From: Acidobacteriota bacterium
GTDB lineage: Bacteria; Acidobacteriota; Terriglobia; Terriglobales; Acidobacteriaceae
Assembly (NCBI GenBank): GCA_013289765.1
Contig: JABCZI010000002.1
Location: forward strand, 372,001-436,000
Direction: 5' to 3'
DNA: 64,000 nucleotides
The notes under the pieces were generated by a model. The model made no database searches. It was not told the DNA's origin and saw only the letters and a list, made by a program, of their open reading frames with translations. The translations under genes were made by a program, and so were the position numbers. Below, in pieces: positions 1 through 8,579 of the stretch (position 1 is its first letter; every line of letters begins with the position of its first letter).

Positions 1-170
1 ATACGGCGGGAAATTCCGATTTGCGGCGCAGCCAGTCCTACACCGCGGGCAGCGTACATGGACTCGAACATATCCTCGATCAGCTTCTGCAATGCTTCAT
101 CGAAGACCGTCACCTTTTCGGCGGGCTTGTCGAGGACGGGATTTCCGAACTTCACAATGGGATAAATCAT
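1..170 (-). CDS. def: Peptide deformylase, N-terminal fragment (cut by window edge)
   Basis: Removes the formyl group from the N-terminal methionine of new proteins. Only the first 56 residues lie in the window. They hold the first deformylase motif, GVGLAAPQIG, at about residues 43-52, preceded by the usual start MIYPIVKFGNPVL. The metal-binding EGC and HEXXH motifs lie beyond the window. The start codon shares its A (position 170) with the aroC stop codon (TGATG), so the gene is translationally coupled downstream of aroC. The motif makes the family call safe; intactness cannot be judged. Confidence 0.9.
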   Translation of the reverse strand, partial: MIYPIVKFGNPVLDKPAEKVTVFDEALQKLIEDMFESMYAARGVGLAAPQIGISRR

Positions 171-1342
171 CAGTAGTTTTTCAGCTGCAGGCAGTAGCCC
201 TGAAAATTCCGCAAAGTTTCTCCCATGGAATCGCCGCCGAATTTTTCGAGAGCGCAGCGAGCCAGGGTGAGCGCGACCATCGCTTCCGCTGCCACTCCAG
301 CGGCTGGGACCACACAGACATCGGAGCGTTCGTATGCGGCGTTCACCGGTTCTCGCGTCGAGAAATCGACAGACTTCAGTGGGCGGCGTAAGGTGGAAAT
401 CGGCTTCAGATACCCCCGCACGCGAATCTCTTCACCGTTGGAAACGCCCCCTTCAATTCCGCCGGCATTATTGCGCGTGCGAGTGAAGGCGGTAAAATTC
501 GAGGGTTCACCGTAACCAATTTCGTCGTGAACCGCGGAGCCGGGAGATGCGGCGGCGGTGACCCCTGAGCCAATCTCCACTGCTTTCACTGCTTGCAGAG
601 ACATGACAGCGGCCGCCAGCAAAGCATCGAGACGTTCGTCCCACTGCGCGTACGTGCCCAGGCCAGGCGGAACACCGTGCGCAACCACCTCGAAAACTCC
701 TCCGACGGAGTCGCCTGTTTTCAGGACTTTATCGACTTGATCTTTCATTTGTTGCTGCATTTCTGGATCGGCGCAATTGAGCAGGATTTCTTCCTGACTG
801 TAAAGCGCTTGAATCTTTTCCCACGGAACATCTTCTTGCATGGCGGCGCTGCCGACGGCCACGACGTGACTTAGAACGTCAAGGCCAAGTTCGTGTAAGA
901 AAATCTTAGCCAGCGCGCCGATGGCAACGCGCGCGGCCGATTCGCGAGCCGAAGCACGCTCCAGAACGTAGCGGGCCTCAGAGAAATTGTATTTCAGAGC
1001 TCCCGCGAGGTCGGCGTGCCCGGGGCGCGGAGAGGCAACACGCTTGTGACGAGAAGGATCACCTTCGCCAACGGGTAATGCCTCCTGCCAATTTTTCCAG
1101 TCGCGGTTTTCCAGTTGCACCGCAATCGGCGAGCCGATGGTCATGCCGTGGCGAATGCCGGAGAGAACGTGAGCCTGATCCCGTTCAATCTTCATGCGGC
1201 CGCCGCGGCCGTAACCTTGTTGCCGGCGCCAGAGTTCCCGATCCAAAAACGCCTGATCTATCTTTAATCCGGCGGGCAGGCCGGAAAGGAAGGCGACCAA
1301 AGCTTCGCCGTGAGATTCTCCCGCAGTGAAATAACGCAGCAT
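170..1342 (-). CDS. aroC: Chorismate synthase
   Basis: Last step of the shikimate pathway: 5-enolpyruvylshikimate-3-phosphate to chorismate, using reduced FMN. The 390-residue length fits the family. The first signature GESHG is at residues 8-12; the second appears as SARESAARVAIGA, and the third as RSDVCVVPAAG near the C-terminus. The protein is cytoplasmic. Its stop overlaps the def start by one base, so the two form an operon. No strong Shine-Dalgarno sequence is visible before the ATG, but the conserved N-terminus MLRYFTAGESHG fixes the start. Confidence 0.97.
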   Translation of the reverse strand: MLRYFTAGESHGEALVAFLSGLPAGLKIDQAFLDRELWRRQQGYGRGGRMKIERDQAHVLSGIRHGMTIGSPIAVQLENRDWKNWQEALPVGEGDPSRHKRVASPRPGHADLAGALKYNFSEARYVLERASARESAARVAIGALAKIFLHELGLDVLSHVVAVGSAAMQEDVPWEKIQALYSQEEILLNCADPEMQQQMKDQVDKVLKTGDSVGGVFEVVAHGVPPGLGTYAQWDERLDALLAAAVMSLQAVKAVEIGSGVTAAASPGSAVHDEIGYGEPSNFTAFTRTRNNAGGIEGGVSNGEEIRVRGYLKPISTLRRPLKSVDFSTREPVNAAYERSDVCVVPAAGVAAEAMVALTLARCALEKFGGDSMGETLRNFQGYCLQLKNY

Positions 1343-1460
1343 GAGTGCTCGATTCTACCTGATGAGGCAGCGCTCTTGAAATTTCTGGACCGGGCGGCGC
1401 GCAATTGATCCGCATTAATACGCCGGAGGGCCGATTTTCAACGGCGCAGCCCGCCAATGA

Positions 1461-1470
1461 TTGATACAAT
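1461..1470 (+). promoter_or_regulatory. Candidate extended -10 promoter of the LuxR-type regulator
   Basis: The sequence TGATACAAT has an extended -10 form (TGN followed by TACAAT, five of six matches to TATAAT) on the plus strand, about 77 bases before the GTG start of the regulator. No convincing -35 element stands 17 bases upstream, as expected for an extended -10 promoter. This is a visual call. Confidence 0.35.
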
Positions 1471-1546
1471 AATTGGAGACTTCAGTTTAGCTTCGCCTTT
1501 CCGCTCACGTCATTTCGCAAACACTCTGGCCAAGTAAGGAGACTGT

Positions 1547-2182
1547 GTGCCCCCACGCACAGATTCAAGGGATATTCTTTTTTCGAATAGCAAGATTCGT
1601 TGCGCGCTGGCCCACGACCACGTTCTGTTGCGCCAAGGTTTGCGGCGACTGCTCGAAGACGAGCCTGACCTTGAGGTGGTCAGCGAGGCTGCCAATGCGG
1701 CCGAGTGCTTGCGCAAGGTGCAGGAGCTGCGGCCGGACGTGGTGATCGCGGATTCCGCGACTTTTCGCCTGTCCTCGGCTGATACAGAACTTTGTGTGGC
1801 GCGGGAATCTGTGCGTACCAAGTTAGTGTTCTTGAGTACAGAGAAACAAACATCCGCCGGCGAACTCGTGGAAATGGTCCGGAGAGCATACTCCTCCAGC
1901 CGAAGCGGCTATGTTGAAGCACGTCCAGAACGCGAACCGCTGGTTTCCAGCCCCACACTGTTCCCACAACCACGCACTCTCACCGCGCGGGAGCGGGAAG
2001 TATTGAAGTTGCTGGCCGAGGGGAAGACTGTGCGCGTGGCCGCGACAATTCTAGGATTGAGTGTGAAGACCGTGGACGCGCATAAATTCAATTTGATGCG
2101 CAAGCTCGGCATTCACAACAAAGCTGAACTGGTGATGTGGGCGATTCAGAAGAAGGTTGTGAAAGTACCTGTCAATTTCTAG
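1547..2182 (+). CDS. NarL/LuxR-type transcription regulator with a degenerate receiver domain
   Basis: A 211-residue DNA-binding regulator. Residues about 15-115 align by eye with a receiver domain. The phospho-acceptor aspartate seems present in PDVVIAD, but the usual MPGM-type loop after it is absent, the acidic pair is HD rather than DD, and the conserved lysine is not evident. The C-terminal part (about 145-205) is a clear LuxR/GerE helix-turn-helix: LTAREREVLKLLAEG then SVKTVDAHKFNLMRKL. GTG start, with AAGGAG six bases upstream. The 3' end overlaps the convergent HAD gene by 11 bases. Its partner kinase is not adjacent. It may act without phosphorylation. Confidence 0.85.
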   Translation: MPPRTDSRDILFSNSKIRCALAHDHVLLRQGLRRLLEDEPDLEVVSEAANAAECLRKVQELRPDVVIADSATFRLSSADTELCVARESVRTKLVFLSTEKQTSAGELVEMVRRAYSSSRSGYVEARPEREPLVSSPTLFPQPRTLTAREREVLKLLAEGKTVRVAATILGLSVKTVDAHKFNLMRKLGIHNKAELVMWAIQKKVVKVPVNF

Positions 2183-2891
2183 ATATTGCTGCATGCGACG
2201 CGGAGACAAGCTGCGCGAGACTGGTTATTTCTAATTCTGGTTTCCCCTCGGCGGCCTTCACGGCGCCTACCCCACTACGCGGCGACGGACGGTTCACCCA
2301 TACTGTAGACAAGCCAAGCGATTGCGCGGGAATTATGTCATGGTAAATGCTCTGGCCGACGTGCAGGATGCATTCCGCGGGAACGCCGATGCGGCTCAAC
2401 GCGAGCTCGAAAATCTTTAACGAGGGCTTGTAGGCGCCGGCTTGTTGGGCTGTGACGATCAGGTCGAACTTCACTCCCAGCTGAGGCTGAGTGGCCGCGA
2501 AAAGATCGTCGTCCACGTTGGAAATCACTGCTAAGCGGAAGCGTCTCTGAAGTTCGCGGAGCGCGCTTACTGTGTCAGGCCAAGGCCTCCAATCCCGCAG
2601 GGAGTCTGGCAGCGATCGAGTTTCTTGTTCGGTTGGAGCAAATGCAAACTGTTTTCCGAATTCGCTTACAACTGAGTGCAACACTTCGCGATAGCACCGA
2701 TACGTTCCCTGCTCGGCACGCGCCTCAAAGTCGCCATAAAACTGGAGAATCGTGGCATCGTCGTTATCGTCCTTGTCCTTGCCGTGGGCAGCAAGGATGC
2801 GGCGCATGCAACGGAGAATTCCCTCTTCCCAGTTGATGAGAGTGCCGTAGCAATCGAAGGTGAGTACCTCAAAACGGTTGAAGTCGAGCAT
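2172..2891 (-). CDS. HAD-superfamily hydrolase (haloacid dehalogenase type II-like)
   Basis: A cytoplasmic hydrolase of about 239 residues, most similar in layout to type II haloacid dehalogenases and HAD phosphatases. Motif I is TFDCYGTLI, with the nucleophile aspartate in the first 12 residues; motif II is VISNVDDD; the motif III lysine is in AYKPSLKIF; motif IV is HVGQSIYHDIIPA. The ATG at 2891 is preferred because motif I then starts about residue 10; the longer frame to 2930 would need a TTG start and adds 13 unconserved residues. The substrate cannot be read from the sequence. Confidence 0.85.
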   Translation of the reverse strand: MLDFNRFEVLTFDCYGTLINWEEGILRCMRRILAAHGKDKDDNDDATILQFYGDFEARAEQGTYRCYREVLHSVVSEFGKQFAFAPTEQETRSLPDSLRDWRPWPDTVSALRELQRRFRLAVISNVDDDLFAATQPQLGVKFDLIVTAQQAGAYKPSLKIFELALSRIGVPAECILHVGQSIYHDIIPAQSLGLSTVWVNRPSPRSGVGAVKAAEGKPELEITSLAQLVSASHAAISRN

Positions 2892-2971
2892 CTTGGATAA
2901 CAAACTCGGAAAAACAAGCTCGCGCCGCAAGCCGCGCCGCCTGCAGCGAAGCTGAAGGATGAATCGGGATT

Positions 2972-3661
2972 CTATTGGTTAATCTCAACCGGTTTGGTGA
3001 GCTGGAATGCCACGTCGGACTCAACCGGCAATACGATTTCCTTGTTTCCCGTAAAAGCCGCTCCAGCCCCACCGGCACCGCCGCCGGCCAGCATCCCAAT
3101 GGCAGCGCCTTTTCCGCCGCCCGCTATCCCCCCTATAATTCCGCCCAACGCAGCGCCGCCGCCGGCCATGACTCCAGTGCGCTTGCCTTTTCCTTTGATG
3201 GAGAATGAACGCGCAGCGGCATGGACGGGCACTTCGGAGCCGTTGATATTGATGGAGTCAAGCCGAATCTGCAGCACCGCCCCGCCGGCAAACTTTCCGA
3301 GCGGCTTGGCATCCACCACGGTTCCGCTGATGCTGGCACCCCGTGGGATCGCGACCGCACCGTCGGCAACTACGTCCTTGGCCACCGTACCGTTAAACGT
3401 CTGCCCCGATGTACTCAACTTGGAACCAAGCGAAGTTCCCAGACTGACAGTCAGTGTCTTCCCCGAAGGCACTACCAACGGCGGCCTCGGGACCGGGGCT
3501 TGTTGATTCTGCTGATTGTTACTGTTCGTGTCGGAAGCCGGGTTTGTGTTGCTGGCGTCGCTGGTCGCATTTGAATTGTCGGCCGCAGGTTTGCGGGAGC
3601 AGGCAAGTGTAGCCATGATCACGGCAACACTAAGAATCAAAAGTACAGAACGCGAGCGCAT
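2972..3661 (-). CDS. Lipoprotein with a glycine-zipper segment
   Basis: About 229 residues. A lipoprotein signal peptide ends at a lipobox reading TLAC, so it is probably lipid-anchored in the cell envelope. A low-complexity Asn/Ser/Thr-rich linker follows, then a beta-rich middle part with motifs such as GTSLGSKL and PRGASISGTVVD. Near the C-terminus is a long glycine-rich stretch with GGIIGGIAGGG, typical of membrane-inserting glycine zippers. The ATG at 3661 is chosen because GGAGGG stands just upstream; the longer frame to 3727 lacks such a site. Function unknown; similar proteins occur across Acidobacteriota. Confidence 0.75.
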   Translation of the reverse strand: MRSRSVLLILSVAVIMATLACSRKPAADNSNATSDASNTNPASDTNSNNQQNQQAPVPRPPLVVPSGKTLTVSLGTSLGSKLSTSGQTFNGTVAKDVVADGAVAIPRGASISGTVVDAKPLGKFAGGAVLQIRLDSININGSEVPVHAAARSFSIKGKGKRTGVMAGGGAALGGIIGGIAGGGKGAAIGMLAGGGAGGAGAAFTGNKEIVLPVESDVAFQLTKPVEINQ

Positions 3662-3749
3662 GATTCCCTCCATTGATACCACTTCCAATTTAATTGGAAG
3701 CGAATTGGCGTAGCAATGACTAGTCATAGGACAGCATCGGGCACGAAAA

Positions 3750-4823
3750 TCAGGATTTAAGACCTGGCAGAGTGGAAGCCTCTTGGTGAATTTCGCCGGA
3801 GCGTTCCGCTTCGTCCTCAGCCGTAGGAGAGGTATCGGCAGGCGCTGGCGCGGGCTTGGGGCTTAGAAACTTTGCACTGTTCAGCAAGGGACGTCCCAGG
3901 GAGGGATTGTAGCTGGTCCAAGGACTGTCCAGGTCGGCCTCACGCTCGAACTGGGCACGCATGGCTTCCATTTTCGAATCCAGGTCGTCCATGTAATGCA
4001 GCAAAAGCGCTTCAGGAAACATAGGCAGCTTCGGCGAACCAAATTCATACTCCCCATGGTGACTGATGATGAGATGTTCGAGCAAAGTCTTGAGTTCAGC
4101 GGGGAAGGCAGGAAACAGCGCGAGTTTCGCCTGCAGCATCTCTAGTTCGATAATCATGTGGCCTAAGAGCTGGCCACGCGTGGTGTAGGAAAACGAGCGA
4201 TTATAGGCCAATTCATGAATCTTGCCGATGTCGTGGAGAAACACACCCGTGAGGAGCAGATCGCGATTGACCTGAGAGTAGTTTCTGCAAATCAAGTCGC
4301 ACGAGCGAAAAAGCGAGACTACATGGTCGAGCAGCCCACCAATATAAGCGTGATGAAGCGTCTTAGCGGCAGGAGCGTTGCGGTAGGCCGCGGCGATCTC
4401 CGGGTCAGACATGAAAGCCTGCACAAGAGATTTCAGATGAGGGTTCTGAAAAGACAAAACGAAGTCAGTAAGGGCCTGCCAGAGGTCATCAATATTTTTC
4501 GTGGTTTTGGGAAGATAGTCGGAGAACTCGATTTCCGTTTCGCCTAGCTTGCGTACTTTGTGAATCGTGAGCTGAAATCGGTTCTTGTATTTATTAACCA
4601 AGCCCTTGATCTTCAGGAAATCGTCCTGCTCGAAGGCATTGAGCACGTCTTCGACGTTGTCCCACATCTTGGCGTCGAGCTGTCCGCTGCGATCCCCGAG
4701 GGTGAGAGCGAGATAGGGATCGCCGGTTTTTTTGGGTTTGATTTGCTTGCTAACCACCACGAAGTTAGAGGTGATGATCTTGTTCTCGTGACGAGAGCAG
4801 TCGCAGATGTAGAACTCTTTCAT
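3750..4823 (-). CDS. YhaM-like 3'-5' exoribonuclease (OB-fold plus HD domain)
   Basis: A cytoplasmic 357-residue protein. Residues about 15-95 form an OB-fold nucleic-acid-binding domain (VVVSKQIKPKKTGDPYLALTL, ending near LTIHKVRKL). Residues about 150-310 form an HD metal-dependent phosphohydrolase domain, with LLDHVVSLF, the HD pair in FLHDIGKIHEL, and HLIISHHGEYEFGSP. This order matches the YhaM/CBF1 family, which degrades single-stranded RNA or DNA from the 3' end. The C-terminal 40 residues are Pro/Ala/Glu-rich and variable. A ten-base direct repeat (GTAAATCAGT/A) lies just upstream of the start. Exact nuclease specificity is inferred from family. Confidence 0.85.
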   Translation of the reverse strand: MKEFYICDCSRHENKIITSNFVVVSKQIKPKKTGDPYLALTLGDRSGQLDAKMWDNVEDVLNAFEQDDFLKIKGLVNKYKNRFQLTIHKVRKLGETEIEFSDYLPKTTKNIDDLWQALTDFVLSFQNPHLKSLVQAFMSDPEIAAAYRNAPAAKTLHHAYIGGLLDHVVSLFRSCDLICRNYSQVNRDLLLTGVFLHDIGKIHELAYNRSFSYTTRGQLLGHMIIELEMLQAKLALFPAFPAELKTLLEHLIISHHGEYEFGSPKLPMFPEALLLHYMDDLDSKMEAMRAQFEREADLDSPWTSYNPSLGRPLLNSAKFLSPKPAPAPADTSPTAEDEAERSGEIHQEASTLPGLKS

Positions 4824-4923
4824 TCTGTAAATCAGTGTAAATCAGAACGCAAGAACTAGCGGACCGGGACGAGCTACCGGAAAGATTCGCGTCAAACAGT
4901 TCCGTTCCAGCTTCGGCAATCTC

Positions 4924-6114
4924 TTAGATAGGAACGCCCAAGATCTTCTTTTTCTTCTTCTTGAGATTCTTAGCCTCGGAGGCCTTTGCCGTAGTGGTTT
5001 CGATGGGCTTGGTCTGGTTTGGGCTGGCGCCGGAATCGATGTAACCGGCTTTAATATCGATGTAGGCCTCTTCGCGCAGCTTGGTCAGATAGGCGCGAAG
5101 CGCGGGCTGCAGCTTCTGATAATACAAAGCGTCCTGGATTTTAGGTTCGACATCCTTCAGCGCCGGAATGCCGGCCATCTGGTGGTTGGTAACCTTCAAA
5201 ATCACATAGCCCTGTTTGGTGCGGATCACGTCTGTAACTTCGCCGGACTTCATTGCGAACGTTTTGTCTTCCAGTTCCTTGGCCAGAGTGCCGCGCTTGA
5301 ACGCTCCCAGATCTCCGCCCTGCGCGGCCGAGGGGCCATCGGAATTTTTCTTCGCGATATCTTCAAAGCTGGCCCCGGCGCGAATCTGTTTGAGCAGGTC
5401 ATTAGCTTTGGCTTCAGCGGCCGCCAGAGCCGCGGCTTCTTCCGCCTGCTTCGCGGCTTCAGGCGAAGGTTCGGAAGTTTTTGGAGCGTCTCCGGGCGCG
5501 CCGGTCAAATCCTTTGCGGCACTTTGATTCGGTTTGTCGACCGGTTTTTCGCCAGCCGTCTTGTGCGGTGCCACTAGAATCTCGCTGAGTCTGATCGACT
5601 CAGGTTGTTCCATCTCATTCTTGTGCTCTTCGTAGAACTTGGCTTCCTCATCTTTCGGAATGCTGAGGTGAGAACCAACTTCTTCGCCAATCACCTTTTG
5701 CGTAACGAGTTGGTTCCGCATGTTCTGCTTAAAATCTTCGTACGAGATGCCTTGGGCAGTGGCGGCCTTCTCCAATTCCTCCATCGTGTCGAGCTTCATT
5801 TCCTTACGCATCTGGTCGAGGCGTTTGACGAGATCGGTATCGCCGGTGATGCCGAGATCTTTGCCCTTTTCAATCAAAAGCTGCTGATCGATCAGATCAC
5901 GCAGGACATCCTTTTCGCGGTCCGCATAGACTTTGTCCGGATCGCCGGGATTCTGCTGCTTCACGTCGTCCTTGAGTTGATCTTTGCTGCGAAGAAACTC
6001 CGAGCGAGTGATGATCTGGCTGTTCACACGGGCGATAATTTCTTCCACTACCTGTCCCGTGCAGAATACGGGCAGACATGCCATAGCGAGGAACAAGAGA
6101 GAAAGCTTCTTCAT
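4924..6114 (-). CDS. SurA/PpiC-type periplasmic peptidyl-prolyl isomerase
   Basis: About 396 residues with a Sec signal peptide (MKKLSLLFLAMACLPVFCTG), so exported; it should act as a chaperone/foldase for secreted and outer-membrane proteins. A SurA-like N-terminal helical domain follows (VVEEIIARVNSQIITRSEF, LIDQQLLIEKG). The parvulin domain begins at SIRLSEILVAP and resumes at ARAGASFEDIAKKNSDGPS-like sequence with GGDLGAFKRG. Between its first strand and the rest lies an insertion of roughly 55 Pro/Ala/Glu/Lys-rich residues. The C-terminus ends in six lysines. ATG 6114 is chosen because it starts the signal peptide. Confidence 0.88.
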   Translation of the reverse strand: MKKLSLLFLAMACLPVFCTGQVVEEIIARVNSQIITRSEFLRSKDQLKDDVKQQNPGDPDKVYADREKDVLRDLIDQQLLIEKGKDLGITGDTDLVKRLDQMRKEMKLDTMEELEKAATAQGISYEDFKQNMRNQLVTQKVIGEEVGSHLSIPKDEEAKFYEEHKNEMEQPESIRLSEILVAPHKTAGEKPVDKPNQSAAKDLTGAPGDAPKTSEPSPEAAKQAEEAAALAAAEAKANDLLKQIRAGASFEDIAKKNSDGPSAAQGGDLGAFKRGTLAKELEDKTFAMKSGEVTDVIRTKQGYVILKVTNHQMAGIPALKDVEPKIQDALYYQKLQPALRAYLTKLREEAYIDIKAGYIDSGASPNQTKPIETTTAKASEAKNLKKKKKKILGVPI

Positions 6115-6246
6115 ATATTTTTGATGGGCGGCCGCGAACTCTGAGCGTGCGAGCAAAAACGTGTAACTATTTTACTACTTCCGGCTGCGCGCACGTTGTG
6201 AGAATGGCCAGGGTTCGGGAGACGTGCGGGTTTTCCGGTTCGGGTC

Positions 6247-7014
6247 TTACGCGGCCCGCATAAAGACTAATGCCGTCATATCGTCGGGGACAAGAGGCTC
6301 GCAAGTGAACTCCCCGACGCTGTTCAAGATGGATCCGCTCACCTTCTGTGCGTTCGGCGAAGCTTCGCTCTGGAACCGCTCTTTGACGCGTTCCAGGCCA
6401 AATTCCTCGTCCTCAGCTTTCTCCGCTTTACACTTGCCCTCCACCACACCACGCGAAACGAGCAGGAGTACCGCGCCTTTCTCTAACGCTACCGTCGGAG
6501 CCTCGCAAGTGGCGTGCGAGAAAAGACCCAGCGGCAGCCCGGTGGACGCAAGTTCGACTATGCCGGTCCTGTCCCGGAGCAGTCCGGGCGTATGGCCGGC
6601 ATTGGTGTAGCAGAGCGTACCGAATTTCTCGTGATAGCAGCCGATGAATGCCGGGCAAGGATGAACGCCGGCCGCGGCTTCCATCAGTCCGCGATTGAGT
6701 TGAATACAGAGCGTGACCATGGCTTCGGATTCGTTGAGGTCGGAACCCGAAAAAAGCTCGACCCCGAGAGTTCGAAAGATATTCTGTGCGGTCGAGAGAA
6801 TGAGTTGATTGTTCTCGCGGCGGCCCGCAACGTCGAGCAGGCCGAACAGTATTCGTTCAGGGCCAACGCGCAAAGAATCGTAGAAATCGCCGGCAACTCG
6901 TTTTCCGTAAGTGGTGGCCGCAATCTCAGCGCCATCGATCTTGGGGAAACCGCTGGGGACGGACTCCAGCGGTGGTAGAGGCTCGGCAGCACGAGGGTGG
7001 AATAGCGAATACAT
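6247..7014 (-). CDS. SpoIIE/RsbU-type PP2C serine phosphatase
   Basis: A 255-residue protein consisting almost only of the PP2C-like SpoIIE catalytic domain. Metal-binding and catalytic motifs are present: VAGDFYD near residue 41, GLLDVAG near 58, the TNAGHTPG block near 136, and VPDDMTALV close to the C-terminus. There is no receiver, GAF or PAS sensor, so regulation must come from elsewhere. Such enzymes dephosphorylate anti-anti-sigma factors in partner-switching systems; no STAS or RsbW-like gene is adjacent, so its target is unknown. Confidence 0.85.
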   Translation of the reverse strand: MYSLFHPRAAEPLPPLESVPSGFPKIDGAEIAATTYGKRVAGDFYDSLRVGPERILFGLLDVAGRRENNQLILSTAQNIFRTLGVELFSGSDLNESEAMVTLCIQLNRGLMEAAAGVHPCPAFIGCYHEKFGTLCYTNAGHTPGLLRDRTGIVELASTGLPLGLFSHATCEAPTVALEKGAVLLLVSRGVVEGKCKAEKAEDEEFGLERVKERFQSEASPNAQKVSGSILNSVGEFTCEPLVPDDMTALVFMRAA

Positions 7015-7095
7015 CGAAGAACACTAACAGCCGAAACTAGCACAAGCGCTGGTATCGGGCAAATTAGGCGTATTTATAGCACAGGGAACGCGCGA

Positions 7096-8520
7096 CTACT
7101 TCCCGTATTTATCGGCTAGATACTTGCCAACCTCGGATTCGAGTTGGCCGTAGTCGGAGTGAATCGTCGCGCGCAGGGCGGCTTCGGTGGAGCTACCCTC
7201 GCCGAGCCGTTGCAGGATTTGCTGGAGGTCGCCCATCCCGTAGGAATCGTTGATATAGGAGACTGCCGCGAGAGATTCCGCGTAAGCCACGTAAGCTTTT
7301 GTTCCCGAGAAACGAAGAAAACTGCCTTCCAGCATGTTCAATGGAATCTCTTGTTGCGCATTGAACAAAAGAGATAATTGCCTGCCATCGCTGCCCAACG
7401 ACCTGGGTTCGAGAAGCTGTGCTATCCCCTCGTTCAGCCAGGGCGGACAGCGGTTGGAAGAAAGATGATTGATGAACGAATGCGCCAATTCGTGTTTCAG
7501 CACACGCGCCAACTCGGTTGTCATCGCACTGAGGCCGCTCACAGGAATGCGCAGCTTGCCGTCGTTGAGCGCTCCCGTCCACGAAGGGGCGCGAGTGACA
7601 TCAAAAAAGGCTTGTTCGGTGTAGAGCGTCACCAGAATATTGTCGCGGGGTGGCGTACCTAAAGTACGAGAGAGGTCGTCATAGTCTGCTTCCAGTGCAG
7701 CCAGAACCTGGCCGCGGAATGTTTCCGAACTCTGCTTGCCTTCGTAATGCAGGACGAAATGGCTGCTCTCACGCTGCGAGAAATCGGTTTCGACATTCTG
7801 TTCGCGCTCTGCTTTATCCAGGAATTTTTGGATCGCAGCATCGGGACGTAATTCGAGCGAACGCTTAAAAGAACTGACTGCTTCGCTGGTGCGGTCGGAA
7901 GCCTGCTGCGCGTATCCGAGCACCGCATAGGCATCGGGCGATTCGGGCGCAGCGCGCGCCGCCCGCTGGGCGTAGCTGAGTGCCTGGGAAGAGTTCCCCG
8001 TACGGACTAGCAGAGCGGCGTAGTAAGTAAGCACCGTCGCATTCTCCGGCTGGAAGCGCAGGGCAGTGTCGAAATAGCGGCGTGCCTGATCAGGATTGCC
8101 GTGCATGAATTCAAATTTCCCGGCAATGAAGTCGACGGTAGCGCTCAAGTCAGCATTTCCCTTGCCTTCGAGTCTTGAAAGCGCGTCGGAATCGATCTTG
8201 CCGTCTTTAACAATGACCTGAGAAAGATCCCCCTCATTAGCGAGGGTATCGAGCGGCATAAACACTGGCAGATCGCCAGAACCCTTGTTGGAGCCTACCG
8301 GCGCTACAACAGGCATGCCACCCGCTTCGATGCGCTCGACTGAACTTTTGGGAATGGCATAGGTATCCTCGCCAATGTCGTACTCACAGTGACTACCATT
8401 TTCACGGACGTGATCGGCGAGTATGGTGCGGCCATTCTTTAAATGGATGGTGTCAGCCGATGCCGGCGCGGAAGCGAGCATCATCCAGAGCACTGCAAAA
8501 ATAGTGACACAAAGCCGCAT
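7096..8520 (-). CDS. Secreted TPR protein with peptidase-MA-like HELAH metalloprotease domain
   Basis: About 474 residues. A signal peptide (MRLCVTIFAVLWMMLASAPASA) marks export. After an N-terminal beta segment, residues about 125-230 form tetratricopeptide repeats (FDTALRFQPENA, YAQRAARAAPESPDA, SFKRSLELRPDA). The C-terminal half is gluzincin-like: HELAHSFINHL gives the HEXXH zinc motif and PPWLNEGIAQLLE supplies the third ligand, as in the MA-like family. The start at 8520 begins the signal peptide. It is divergent from the M1-like peptidase gene with only 59 bases between starts, suggesting shared promoter space. Substrates unknown. Confidence 0.85.
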   Translation of the reverse strand: MRLCVTIFAVLWMMLASAPASADTIHLKNGRTILADHVRENGSHCEYDIGEDTYAIPKSSVERIEAGGMPVVAPVGSNKGSGDLPVFMPLDTLANEGDLSQVIVKDGKIDSDALSRLEGKGNADLSATVDFIAGKFEFMHGNPDQARRYFDTALRFQPENATVLTYYAALLVRTGNSSQALSYAQRAARAAPESPDAYAVLGYAQQASDRTSEAVSSFKRSLELRPDAAIQKFLDKAEREQNVETDFSQRESSHFVLHYEGKQSSETFRGQVLAALEADYDDLSRTLGTPPRDNILVTLYTEQAFFDVTRAPSWTGALNDGKLRIPVSGLSAMTTELARVLKHELAHSFINHLSSNRCPPWLNEGIAQLLEPRSLGSDGRQLSLLFNAQQEIPLNMLEGSFLRFSGTKAYVAYAESLAAVSYINDSYGMGDLQQILQRLGEGSSTEAALRATIHSDYGQLESEVGKYLADKYGK

Positions 8521-8579
8521 TGAAGCGCATTCTAGCAACAGTGAGGGCTCTAACCCACGTAACGAAAGTACTTAAGAAA

